This document shows positions 20,008 to 31,210 of a stretch of 64,000 nt of DNA, piece after piece. The translations under genes and the position numbers were made by a program. The stretch lies in assembly GCA_023897205.1 (NCBI GenBank), contig JAHWDD010000001.1, forward strand, positions 4,340,001 through 4,404,000, read 5' to 3'. Below the pieces are notes generated by a model. It saw only the letters and a list, made by a program, of their open reading frames with translations, had not been told where the DNA came from and made no database searches. Each line of letters opens with the position of its first letter. Position 1 is the first letter of the stretch. The DNA is from Exophiala sp. HKRS030 (lineage: Eukaryota; Ascomycota; Eurotiomycetes; Chaetothyriales; Herpotrichiellaceae).

Positions 20008-22002
20008 CTAAGACATCAAGTAGATATCCTCTTTACAATTCATCACCTTCTGGATGTCGGACCCATCGATGCATTCCGAAAACAGCAGACTCCGGAGGTG
20101 TGCCTTGACGGCAGCCAACAATATGGTGGCATGGTCGATCCGGAAGACCCGGCGTTGGCCCGCAGTGTGACCTGGCAGGTGTTTCAACAGTTCTCCTTGG
20201 TCAACGACAAAGACGTGTTTCACCCCAAAGGGGCCCGACACGGTGACATTGCCAGTGTCGAGGTTGAACACGGTTTCCACATCCGAGGGCTTTGCGATTT
20301 TGTCGAGGTGCCGGGTCGATTGGTATATCAGATCGCGATACTCCTGGTTGGTCAGGACCAGTACACCGACCATCAGCGGTATTTCAGGGACCTCATGCTG
20401 CAGTGAGGCGAGAGCTTCATCGAGCTCGTACAGTTCTGGGACCGCAAACTTGCCATTCAAGGCTTTGTCGACGGCGGCGAGGAAGGCCGCGGAGTTTCCA
20501 GACTCCATACTAATGATGCCCGGGTCCTTCTTCAGACGGAGCAAAAGTCTGACGCAGCTCGGGCCTGCTTCGCTCAGCATGACGCCTATGAGGCTCTTGC
20601 GGTCTCCTTTGCTTAGAACGTAATTCAGAGGACTCCACGGCATGGTTAGAAGGGCGAAAGCAAACAGTCGGGCGGACTCTCGCTTGAGGAAGGCCAAATC
20701 CCACTCAGTCAGCTCCGAAGGGTTGGTCCGAGTTCGTGAAGACTGCCCAGGTTCATCGGTGTAGACACGGACGTAAGGCTCTGCTGGGGGCACAAAGGTC
20801 ATACCGGCCAGCTCAAGTAGCTTTTGTTGCACGTCCGGGGTCGACTCCATTGGGTGAAGAACATCAACCTGCATTGGAGCAGATTCGACCCGCAGGGGGG
20901 TGTTTCCCGCTTCCAGCTCCACCGCCTGTAGCCCAAACAAGGCGATCTTCAATTTCTCAAGTACCTTGTCTGCTTTTTGTTGTGTTTCGCTGCCATATGT
21001 TGTCCAAGTGAGTGACCGTTTAGGACCTGGAGACAGCAGCACATGGTCTGATTCACTTGAACTATCACCGTCTCCAGCCTCTTGGTGATGATCGTACTCG
21101 CCAATAATACAGCAAATATGGTTCCCAGATGGAAGAGAGAGAAACCCATGCATAAGAAGTAACATCGACAGCCGTGATAGCTTGTCTTTCGGAATATGAC
21201 TCTCACAGGCTTCCAAGCTTCGAATGAATTCCACTCTCCCAGTAAGCTCAGAACTGTAACTCGACCGCTTTTCAAAAGACAATGTTCCTGTCATGCCATG
21301 AAGCGACACGTTATAGTTATCCAGTGAACTCCGGGAAAATGTCTGCGCGAGAGTGAGACGGATTGACGGTCGGCGTTGTCCCAATGAATGAGAACTTTTC
21401 TTCGACTTCTTCTCCCGGTAGCGTCCCAGGACGAGAAAGTTGAACAAGTAAGACCGATGTACGGGCAGGACGAAAGAGTCTTCGTACATAGTGCTTTCTT
21501 TTGTACATTTCATCTTCAGACCGTAAACTTGAAGACAAGCGCCGAACTGGACCCAGGTTGCTGGAGACTCTGGACATACCTTTAACCTAGAGAGGTCAAA
21601 ATCTCCCCATTCTTCGTCGGTGAAGTTTCTGGGAACAGCCGTATTGGGCATCCGTAGAACTCGGAAGAACCTGATGCCAGGCCAGAAGGGAACGCCGTCG
21701 GACAGATATCCATTGTTTCTGCGTCCTATCGCGGCCAGAGCCTTATGGCGTTTCGTGAGGCTGGCTCGCCACACCAATATCGGTCCTATGATCGTTATGA
21801 GGGCCATCAAGGCAATTCCAGCACCTACCCACGTCCCAGCAAGGCTGGCGACGTCGGTGCTTCTTGACATTGGAACGTAGTTGTCAGGTGAGTTAGTATA
21901 AGTGACTTTTTCTGCAAGAGTACCACCAAGGAAAGTAATGAGTACTGAGTTCTTGAAAAAGGTATATACCCAGACGAGGGAGAAAAAGAGATCCTTGGCC
22001 AT
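20008..22002 (-). CDS. Membrane protein of unknown function, 664 residues
   Basis: Single exon. I do not recognise the family. A first hydrophobic stretch (about residues 5-30, including LVWVYTFFKNSVLITFLGG) could be a signal anchor. A second, VGAGIALMALITIIGPILVW (about residues 57-76), is a clear membrane segment, followed by a basic stretch (RASLTKRHKAL) that suggests the large C-terminal part is cytoplasmic by the positive-inside rule. The remaining about 580 residues look globular, without obvious repeats, and mix Leu-rich helical segments (e.g. RLSMLLLMHGFLSLPSG) with charged loops. No catalytic motif is evident. Only one early in-frame Met (M45) offers an alternative start. A CACGTG hexamer lies at 22089-22094, about 90 bp upstream. 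Codon use looks normal, so it is a real gene of unknown role. Confidence 0.75.
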   Translation of the reverse strand: MAKDLFFSLVWVYTFFKNSVLITFLGGTLAEKVTYTNSPDNYVPMSRSTDVASLAGTWVGAGIALMALITIIGPILVWRASLTKRHKALAAIGRRNNGYLSDGVPFWPGIRFFRVLRMPNTAVPRNFTDEEWGDFDLSRLKVCPESPATWVQFGACLQVYGLKMKCTKESTMYEDSFVLPVHRSYLFNFLVLGRYREKKSKKSSHSLGQRRPSIRLTLAQTFSRSSLDNYNVSLHGMTGTLSFEKRSSYSSELTGRVEFIRSLEACESHIPKDKLSRLSMLLLMHGFLSLPSGNHICCIIGEYDHHQEAGDGDSSSESDHVLLSPGPKRSLTWTTYGSETQQKADKVLEKLKIALFGLQAVELEAGNTPLRVESAPMQVDVLHPMESTPDVQQKLLELAGMTFVPPAEPYVRVYTDEPGQSSRTRTNPSELTEWDLAFLKRESARLFAFALLTMPWSPLNYVLSKGDRKSLIGVMLSEAGPSCVRLLLRLKKDPGIISMESGNSAAFLAAVDKALNGKFAVPELYELDEALASLQHEVPEIPLMVGVLVLTNQEYRDLIYQSTRHLDKIAKPSDVETVFNLDTGNVTVSGPFGVKHVFVVDQGELLKHLPGHTAGQRRVFRIDHATILLAAVKAHLRSLLFSECIDGSDIQKVMNCKEDIYLMS

Positions 22003-23301
22003 GTCCTATGGACCAAAGTACACCAAGGAGGCAGACGATTCATCATGGGAGTCTGCCTTGTACTTTTGGCGTCTGGGGACCAATTGGTGCCACGTGGACG
22101 AGGCGGTAAAAAAAAGTACAGCCTTTTCATTCCAGCTGAGCATGTCTATCAGGATCTCACAACGATAGGAGTCTCATTGACGGAAATAACCAACACGAGG
22201 AACTAGAACTAGATGGGCGAACTGCGCGAGTAGTACGTGTGCGAGCGAAGACAGTGCCTTTGCTCTCGCGCTAAGCCCAATTGGGTAACGACGTCGAGTG
22301 CGTACCAACGTCTTTCTGGTCAAGTGCATATTGTTTGACTAAAATCTCTGTTGACTGATCAGGCTGGAACTGCCAACGCTTTTATTGTCGTTGTCCCTCC
22401 TCCCTGGATACAACAGGAACTCGGTAATCAACGACCTTGGCGGCACCAGCAAATGGTCGATACTGCTCTGAGCTCTCTTGGCAACGCTTTCTCAAGATGA
22501 TCTGCTCAAGACGATCTGCTCACGACTCACACGACTTGCTCTTTTCTTACTCTCTTCTCGTCTTTCTCCTCACGCTCTTACGCACCTCATGATATCGCGA
22601 AGCGCTATCTCTTTCTGTCAATATATCTTGGCACGGATAGACGGTGAAAGGAATTCATCCTCTCTGCTGTTTCTAGCTTGTCCCTCTCTCACACAACATA
22701 CATAAATCTGCTGAGGCAGATCTCACTGACGTGACAGACTAACGTCTAGGTATAAGTAACTTGAGCCTTAGGGTGCTCTTCAAGATTATCATCACCTGAG
22801 GTGACCTAAAAAGGTACAGTGAGACGACGACTAACGTCTTGACAGGTGACACTTTTAGCACCTCCTGTTCTGGCATTGTCGACTCGGTCTGTATCTGGTT
22901 GACGATGGCTCCACCAAGACCCTTTGCAGTATTGGTGACTGAAATATCAGAAAAACCGAAATACCAAGAATGAACTGTCTACCCATGGTCGGATGGCTAG
23001 CGCGGCGAGGAAGGTAGGTGGCCACCCGCGTTGCTATACAACTGGTACACAAACACTTCCTGTGCCTACGTCCTCTGCCCCTTGCCAGATTTCAATCTCG
23101 CTTGTGCCAGCGACAGGTTTGTGTCTGTGAGAATAGCCCTGGAGATGTCGTCCCGGTGTCTTTGCTCCCAATCGACAAGGTCTATATAACATGCAGCAAG
23201 AGCATTGCGCTACTGCTGGCCGTCTTCTTGATGACTCTTTATTCCAGGTAGGGTTATCGCTCAGGCTTGTTTTCTCACCCTAAGTCATTCATTCATACAC
23301 A
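22003..23301. promoter_or_regulatory. Divergent intergenic region, membrane protein / mucin-like gene
   Basis: 1.3 kb. Pyrimidine-rich on the plus strand around 22370-22590. It contains an odd palindrome TCACCTGAGGTGA (22792-22804) and two copies of ACTAACGTCT (about 22738 and 22829). No protein-coding gene is supported. Confidence 0.45.
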
Positions 23302-26300
23302 ATGCGTAGCTCCATCGTTACCTTGCTTTTGGTGCTCGGCAATGGAGTCCTTTCCAGTGGCGTCCATCATTCGAAGCCGTTGGCGACAGTTACTCCCTGT
23401 CCCGAGGCACCATCCCGAATCGCACCACCAATTATCACCGTTACCAGTCAGTATCAGCCCATATCCACCTGTGAGGAGCGAACTGCGTGCTTCAGGCGAC
23501 TGTGCAAAACGGAGTACTCCTACCACACCTACGAATACGTCTCGACGGTTATTCCTTGCTTGGACACATCAACCACCGTCACTCGTACAGAACAATCGGT
23601 GTTGATATCCCGTTCGTCAAGTACCATTACCAACACTCACGTCAAGACCAAAGTCCATCATGGCCACACCACCACCACCACAGCGACTGCTCGCACGACC
23701 GTGCTTAAAGAATGGAGTGCCGTGTACAAGGACATTGGTCCTCTAGCAATTGCAGGCTACAAGGGCAGCGGCCTTTGCGACACCTGTGAAGGTCACAATG
23801 GCGAGAAGAAACAAGAGGTTGAGGCAATCGAGTGTACCCATCGTCCTCGCGGTCCTACGGTCTGCGAGAAACACGCCGAGATTTGGATCTATCAGCCAGC
23901 ACCGTCGACAACCACCAAGGCTGTTGCAATCTGCTCCTCTCGAGCCGTCGCCTCCTCCGCGGGCACTTTCACCTTTGCATTTCCCCAACGAGAACCACCA
24001 GCCACCATCCACGTCCCGGCAAGAACAATCATACTTACAATTGGGGGCCGTCACCCTGGTGCGGTGACCACTACCACTACCACCGTCACCGAAACCGTCA
24101 CCACTGTACCTGGGCGAGTCTGGACCGTTTTCGTGACACGAAGTTGTCTCCGCCCAACGACTTTCACTTTCGACGTGACGGTCACCAAAACCATCACCTA
24201 TACTGTTCCTCCTTGGGTGTTACCCGGTCCAACGTGAGTATTGATGGCGGCCACCCATGGTGTCTCGAAGCTGACGTGCTCATGTCTTCCAGGGTTACCT
24301 CAATTCCTGTCCCCAGCGGCTGGCAGGATTGGACCATCCCTTCCACTACCCCAACCCAACGGAGCAGCGTGACAACCTCAACGTACGTGCAGTCCACATC
24401 GATGTCGTCGGCCTCATCTTCAGCCGGTTCTACTACAAGTGCCCTCTACCACGCCCGCTTCCACCAGTGGCCCGATTTCAGGGAGTACCTCTATAACAAC
24501 AACAACAACAACGACAACTACTACTACTACTACTACTACTCCTCCTCCTACTACTACTACTACACGGCCAGTCTCCACGACATCTGTTTCGGGGTCCTCT
24601 GTCAGTTCAACATCATCCGTTTCGCCATCAGGGTCCTCTGTCATCAGTTCAACATCCTCCGTTTCGCCACCAGTGTCCACATCCTCTTCAACTCTAGGCT
24701 CCTCGTCAACACGCTCCACGTTGTCTTCGGTAACTGCAACGACAACGTCAGAAAGTACTTCCACAACCACTCTCCGGAGTTCGTCGGCGTCGGAGACTTC
24801 CACGCAGAGCTCTTCTATGACGAGCGTGCAGAGCACATCGAGTGCCTCTTCGACTATTTCCAGTGAGCCCGGCTCTTCTAGTTCTCTGGCCACCCCTTCT
24901 ACTACGACTACCTCCATGAGCGAGAGCTCTGTAACAACAACTAGCCCATCCCTGACCACCTCATCAAGTTCTCTGACCACCTCATCAAGTTCTCTGACCA
25001 CCTCATCAAGTCCCCTGCCGAGCGACTTTTTGATAGAGATCACTGTTGCGTCACCAGGGCGGCGCAATCGGCGGGATCCAGTCACCTACTTCCTGGGATT
25101 CGATCAGTCTGACGTCGGGATCGTAGTCGAAGGCCAAACCCTGGCAGCTCACTTTTTCTCGAGTGGTAATGGCGAGCCATTGCTATCTGACAACAAGTAC
25201 GTTGGCACTGAGACTGACGCTTCGACCTCGCCCTTGATCCGCTCCCCCTCAAGGCCGGAAGGATTTGACTCATTCTCCTTCACCAATGGCGGCTCAGTTC
25301 TCGTAGCAGGGTCGGCTGGATTTTGTCTCATCGACGGTGCGGTTGCTGTCTTGGTGCCTGGTGCCCAATGTGCCGTTCCAATTACTCTCACTAGTACTGG
25401 TAGGTGGAGATACCAACCACTCAGAACCTTCTACTGACGCTGCTTAGCAATTGTGCCCACGACGTCGACCTCGACAGCTGCGAGCAGCACGTCTTCTCCG
25501 GCGAGTGTCACCACTGTTTCGAGCACTACAACATTCAGCACTGCCGAGACGTCTCAGTCCTCCCTCACTACTACAACTTCGAGTATGACGACTGGCGCTT
25601 CAACCACTGTCCCCGAGTCTACGACTAGTACTTCAACCGCCACTGTCAACACGTCTACGCACACGACTACTGCCTCTATGACTTCACAGCCTAGCACTAG
25701 TGCAGAGACGACGACTTCAAGTCAGACGAGGACCACCATTCAATCTACAACGACAGCGGAAGCAACGACCTCTACCGCATCCACGGCATCTCAGTCTACA
25801 TCATCTGCGCAGTCCTCTACTACGATACAATCCTCAACCACCACTCTCCCTCCCAGCTCGCCGTCTTCCTCGACTAACATAATCACCACCACCCAGGGAT
25901 CATCGACCACGTCTAGCGTCACGCAGCCGACCACGACTACTCAGTCTACAACAACAGCCGTCGTAACCACTGTCACAACAACCACTGTCACTACTCAGCC
26001 GACAACAGTGATGAGTACTGCCTCGACAACACCTACTACCTCTGTCGCACCAAGTACCAGCACTCAAACTACCGCGTCTACTCCGTCCACGGCTTCCACG
26101 TACTTGACAACGAGTTCTCAGCCTACCACTTCTACCCCTTCCACGACCTCTCTGGCTTCCACAACTTCTACCCCTTCCACGACTTCTACCCCTTCCACGA
26201 CTTCCACGACTTCTACCACTTCTACCCCTTCCACGACTTCCACGACTTCTACCACTTCTACCCCTTCCACGACTTCCACGACTTCTACCACTTCTACCCC

Positions 26301-27216
26301 TTCCACGACTTCTACCCCTTCCACGACTTCTACCCCTTCCACGACTTCCACGACTTCTACCACTTCTACCCCTTCCACGACTTCTACAACTTCTACAACT
26401 TCTACAACTTCTACAACTTCTACCACTTCTACAACTTCTACCACTTCTACAACTTCTACCACTTCTACAACTTCTACCACTTCTACCACTTCTACCACTT
26501 CCACGACTTCTACCACTTCTACCCCTTCTACAACTTCCACGACTTCTACCACTTCTACCCCTTCTACAACTTCTACAACTTCTACCCCTTCTACAACTTC
26601 TACAACTTCTTCGGCCTCTACAACTTTTTCGACTTCTACGACTTCTCTGACGTCAACTACTTCTCTGACGTCAACTACTTCTCTGGCGCCTACGACTTCT
26701 ACGACTTCTACAACCTCTACAACTTCTGAGACGTCAACTACTTCTGAGGCATCTACGACTAGCGTCCAGAGTACTACATCCATTGTCACGACGACTAGTG
26801 TGCAACCCACTACATCCATAATCACGACGACCGTATACACTACAAGCATCGAATCATCCAGCACCCTGCCACCAACGACAACCCAAACCGTTGTGACGAC
26901 GACGACGACGACGACGAGGACGACGACGACGACGAGGACGATCCCATCGGCGACCGGAGACTGCGCCTCACAGGCCTCGCGCTTCGAAACCAGCAACGGC
27001 AGCTTCTTCAACAAAGAATGCGGCCAGTGGTACCAGACGACGCAGTCGATTGCCTTTATGCCGACCAGCGACTACGGTACCTGCGCCGAGTACTGTTCGC
27101 AGTATTCCAACTGTTCCATGTTCTACCTCAACAATGGTCAGTGCGCTATGTACCAGGGCACCCCGCTTCTCCAGGGCGCGTCGTCGGGGGTCATGAGCGG
27201 GTTGCGCGTTCAGTGA
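23302..27216 (+). CDS. Large secreted Ser/Thr-rich mucin-like protein with a C-terminal PAN/apple-like domain
   Basis: Exons 23302-24233, 24293-24426, 24482-25399 and 25448-27216; about 1250 residues. Residues 1-20 (RSSIVTLLLVLGNGVLSSG) form a signal peptide. The N-terminal part (to about 310) has paired Cys and Thr-rich stretches. Ser/Thr tracts follow, including a run of 14 Thr. A folded-looking block (about 555-670) begins PVTYFLGFDQSDVGIVVEGQ and holds a Cys pair. Next is a long degenerate repeat of TSTPSTTSTTST-type units (about 720-1150), sure to be heavily O-glycosylated if secreted. The end (about 1160-1250) has six Cys in a pattern like PAN/apple domains (YGTCAEYCSQYSNCSMFY). No GPI signal is seen at the C-terminus, so it is probably released or wall-bound by other means. 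A surface or adhesive role is an inference. The second intron has a weak donor (GTTCTA); the alternative is a frameshift at that place. Confidence 0.72.
24489..24563 (+). repeat. Trinucleotide tract encoding poly-Thr
   Basis: Runs of ACA/ACG/ACT codons (seen as aac and tac triplets) interrupted by three CCT/CCC-type Pro codons. They encode about 14 Thr, 3 Pro and 5 more Thr in the mucin-like gene. Changes by whole triplets would keep the frame. Confidence 0.85.
24952..25014 (+). repeat. Three tandem copies of a 21-bp unit
   Basis: Three near-identical copies side by side encode LTTSSSS in the mucin-like gene. The third copy differs at its end (CCC for TCT). Confidence 0.85.
26118..26720 (+). 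repeat. Degenerate Ser/Thr/Pro coding repeat
   Basis: About 0.6 kb of tandem hexa- and nonamer units (TCTACC, ACTTCT, CCTTCCACG and variants) encode TSTPSTTSTTST-type sequence. Higher-order blocks of about 27-45 bp are seen at 26160-26400. A second short repeat (TCTCTGACGTCAACTACT) follows at about 26644-26685. Confidence 0.9.
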
Positions 27217-28277
27217 GTGAGTGAATGAGTGTTGCGATAACGTCTTCCATTGTGGGTCACGTTATCTGCGTGAGGGAAATATGTTGAACAGAAGGAGATA
27301 GCACCCTGCGGCGTACTTCGCCACTATCTTTCTTTACAAGTTAAGCCTCTTTGCTAGTCTTGACTACTCTTTTTATAGCTTTTATTACTGGTCACTACCC
27401 CTTTCATTTTTTCTATTCTATCTTGATAGGCGCTTATTATTAAGATAACTTTCAAATTTGAAGCCTTGAGATTAATTATTATTCTATATGAGGGATGCTT
27501 AACCCAAAGTATTCGGTGAGATCGTCGTCGTATACAAGAATGTACGCGACGTACAGACTTAAGTGCCCAGGTTTGCTTTTGCCTGAATGCCTACAATAGA
27601 TGTTTCTAACGGACTACAACTTTGCGTGCGTAGATGCTGCACTATCAAGTCCCTACACCCCTTTTTATTTCCCAACCTTTCCAAACACTTCCTTCTCACT
27701 ACTCACTTTTCTACGCACCAGCCAAGGTCGTCTCCACCTTGCAATATTCAACATTTGGTTGGTTCAGATTTGATCGATTATTGATATTCCCTTGTTGTTG
27801 CACGCCGAGTGCACCTCTACAACTAGTAAAGCCAACATAGATGAATATAGAATCGAATGATTGTTGCAGGATCCCATGTGCTAAGTCTAACAAACCGTCA
27901 AGACGTCTGATTATGTCAACTAAGTGTTGGATAGGTCCCCAAGGGGTTCATGATTCTATATGGGCAGCCTATGCACGGCGGACCTATTCTACATCCTGAC
28001 AACCTATCCCAGTCTAAAAGTGCCAACTTGCCCGAGGCTCAACATTGCTCATATTTGTGCTCGGCCCTTGAACCAGTGTTGCATATGTGGTACTGCCAAA
28101 TTGATAAAGCTCATCAGCAGCATTATCCCTAGTCAGATGGACCACACTATTGAACCAGCCGTTCAAGATACTCCCTGCAATGATCCTGCTTTGAACCTGT
28201 CACTATCTCAACCCAGTCCTCTAGTAAAGAATGAACTGTACCGCCTGGGATCATGTGCCGGCAACGTACATCCAAAA
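27217..28277. other. Convergent, partly AT-rich intergenic region
   Basis: About 1.06 kb between converging genes. A strongly AT-rich island runs about 27340-27500. Short open frames (e.g. 27587-27784, 27960-28358) do not resemble proteins; the last overlaps the end of the transporter gene on the other strand. Confidence 0.45.
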
Positions 28278-30429
28278 TCACTTGCGAATTTCCTCGAGTC
28301 GCTTTTCGCGGGCGAACACACCAAAGACAAGAGCAACTCCCGCGCACGCCAAACCTAGAGCTTTTTGTGCAAATCAGTATTACTTCCTTCACCAAGAAGA
28401 AGATGGAGATCTTACAGAAGACTGCGCGGAAGCTCGCAACGTAAGCGGGTACTAGTATCTGTCTAAGTTTGTCACTGGCATTCTGCACGAAGTCGATGTC
28501 TTGCAAAGTCTTTTTGATGATCTGAGATTCAGTGTTAGCTTCAAGTTGTGACTTCAGATGCACGGTGCGGATGGATACCTGTTTCGCATCACCACGTCCT
28601 TCGAGGACGCGGTGCAGTTCACGGCGTAAAGTGATCTGGTGGATAGCACTTCCTGCGCTGATGCCGCTGACCAAGCCAATATTTCCGCTTAGATAGAAGC
28701 CTGAGCTTGCAATTGCTGTGTCCTCAACAGCCACGCCATTTGCAAGCGCCACAAACACGGCCGAGTGAGCAATGCCCGTCCCAAGGCCGCCCGAAAAGAT
28801 GAGGAGGCTTGACCAGAAGTTACTGTGTCCATCCCAAGAGCCGATCAAGGAGGCGAAGCACACAATCGACTGTAATGACGCTAGGATCAAATGAATCTTG
28901 TAACGACCATATCTATATCCATATAAGCAATCGCCGAAGAAACCCATACATTTTTCTTTCGACTTACCTCTTGATCAGTCGGCCCGTCTGAAGCCCACCC
29001 AGAGTATTGCCTACGATGGCGGGAATAAGATACAAACCGGCTTCTGCCATACTGGCTTTTTGGACGACTTGCCAATACAACGGCACTGTAACCATAAGCT
29101 GTCGAAATTGTGTCAGTTCATCTTCGCAAGAGATCAACCGGGGTTTCTTACCGCAGATTGTGTCAAGTTCTGGAGTGCGATTATGGAGTAGCAGTTGACC
29201 ACGGTATAGTGTGTCATGATATGAAGTGGAAAAAGAGGTTCATCTGCCCAGAATTTTTCCACGAGAATAAAGAAAGCGCCACTTGTAACCGCAAGCACCC
29301 CAAGAACGATAATGGTAGGATGGGTCCACGGGAATTTTTGGCCTCCCAAGTCGAGAGCCAGGAGCGTGGAGGATATGGCCAGACTCATGAAAACCGCTCC
29401 CATAACATCAATCCGTCTCAATTTGGCCGCCATACTTGTTTCGTGAGACACTTCCTGGGTGGAAGCAGGAAGCCGCCTCCCGACCAGCCAAAGAGCAAAC
29501 AGTACGATTGGGCATTGGCCTAGAAATGCCCTGCAGAACCGTGTCAGCTCATTCTCGATGTCAGGATTCGAAAGTATGCGACATACCATCTCCAGCCGAT
29601 CGTCTGTGCAAGTAAGCCGCCGATTGATCCTCCACAGCTCCGCCCTGCAGTTTGCATGATGTTGACGTAGGAGCGGTATACCGCTACTTCATGCACGGGC
29701 AAAAGATCGGTCAGGATGATTGACACCATGCACACCATGCCCGCACCACCGCAACCCTGCATCGCGCGAGCGGCTGAAACCTGGAACAGGGATTGGCCCA
29801 GGCCGATGCCTAAGGTGCCAATGGCGAATATGGTATACGACACTTGTAGACAAAGCTTCCGCCCAAAGATATCGCTCAACTTTCCATACTGACCTCGCAT
29901 TAGCGGCCAAGTTCGAGACAGGAATGACTTTGACCCAGACTTACGAACGGTTGCGCGACACACTGTGCTAGCATGTAACTGATCATCAGCCAGCTGCCAG
30001 ATTCCAGATCGTTGAATTCTGATGAGATGCGTCCATATGTGGCTAACATAAGACTACTGTCGGCTTGGGAGATGAAGACGCCTACAGACTCATGACTGAT
30101 CAGCGTTTCTGCGCCAAATATTTCGCTTCGCCGCCGCAACTTACCGATGAGTAGAACAGAAATTATGCCGACAACAGATCTACTGTCCTGTTCTTTGCTG
30201 CCCTCTTCGACATCCTGTTGTCTTTCTTCATCCTCTTGGGTGGTTTTGATCGACCCCTGGATACACGATGAGTGATATCTCCCAAGCATAACCGCTGATG
30301 CCATCTTACCGATCGTAACTGTGGATCCGTAAAGGAGGTCAGAAGAGGCGTTGTTTCGCATATCACTTCGTCGTTGTTGCTAACGTCCGAAACTTGTACT
30401 ACTGGATCGCTCCCCAGCTTCGTCGACAT
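28278..30429 (-). CDS. MFS transporter, Vba1-like (DHA2 vacuolar amino-acid transporter type)
   Basis: Minus strand with nine exons: 30310-30429, 30145-30256, 29945-30081, 29888-29587, 29530-29152, 29098-28968, 28912-28579, 28521-28416 and 28360-28278; 567 residues. All eight introns are 46-67 bp or so and every junction keeps the frame. The protein has a hydrophilic N-terminus with TTPLL (a possible vacuolar sorting-type element), then FISQADSSLMLATYGRISSE in helix 1, the MFS loop motif YGKLSDIFGRK, and RAMQGCGGAGMVCM in helix 4. These blocks are typical of yeast Vba1-type transporters, which move basic amino acids across the vacuolar membrane; related members act as plasma-membrane exporters. 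The substrate is unknown. The last intron ends AAG. It diverges from the Dal5-type transporter. Confidence 0.85.
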
Positions 30430-31210
30430 GTTTGCGACAGAATCTTGCCGCCAGTCATCGCCCGATCCTCACTTGTCAGAGGTGTAAGGCTGTCCAGGAA
30501 CTTCTTTCATCCGTGACCAGAGCGACGTGAGGGAGTGCCTTTACCTGGGACTGCGTCCCTTTTTCAAGATTCGGTGGGAGCTCGACGTAGCGGGCGAGGT
30601 GCCGTTACCCGACTCACCCGTCTCGCTGTCGCAGAAGAAAGACTCCTCGCCGAGAGGCTTCTATCATGAAGAAGCCCATTGTTGCTGTTCCCTTCGGCCA
30701 AGCGGCCGTGGCAGCCGTTTAACGGCAGACTGGCACGAAGGGAGGGTGAACAAGTTCCATGAGGAGAGCATAGCTGGTCAATTCTCGGCACGCTTTCCGT
30801 GAGCTTTCCTAAACATCTCTCAAAGGCTTCCACGATATCGTCTTCAACTTTCAGAAAGAGCCTGGCATCAACTGCCCATTGCCTTCGGCACTGCTCGGTA
30901 TCGGCAGCGGCAGCAGCGGCAAGGTCGACATAAGCTCATTCGGCAAGGAGGTCTAGATTTGTCCAAGCTCTGTGGAGATCCCCACGTCCTCTTTCCCCGG
31001 ATTCTGTGTCTTATATGGCACTGGCAACCACTTGCAGATGCTCTATGGGCTCTGGGTCTCCTGTATAAAGAGTTGATGGATCGAGACATGCTGGGCTAAG
31101 AGTGTAAAAGAAACCTGCTCTCCAACCCTTCCTCTGTTCAGTCGCCCCTAACAAACGATTCCTTACGTTGCCGCAAAAGCAATAGCACCCGGCCGTCTCT
31201 TCTCAAAGGC
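30430..31210. promoter_or_regulatory. Shared intergenic region of two divergent MFS transporter genes
   Basis: 781 bp. A TATA-type run TATAAAG lies at 31064-31070, about 140 bp before the plus-strand start. From about 30810 to 31092 one plus frame is open without an ATG and looks protein-like in composition, but matches nothing I recognise. Confidence 0.5.

Noticed and set aside
23832..24866. 344-codon plus frame ending in Asn/Tyr runs
   Set aside because: Only the part 24293-24426 is used, as exon 2 of the mucin-like gene. The rest is an off-frame reading of the Ser/Thr tract.
26118..27014. 298-codon minus-strand open frame of Val/Glu repeats
   Set aside because: It is the exact antisense of the Ser/Thr repeat of the mucin-like gene; the repeat has no stops in several frames, so length is not evidence of coding.
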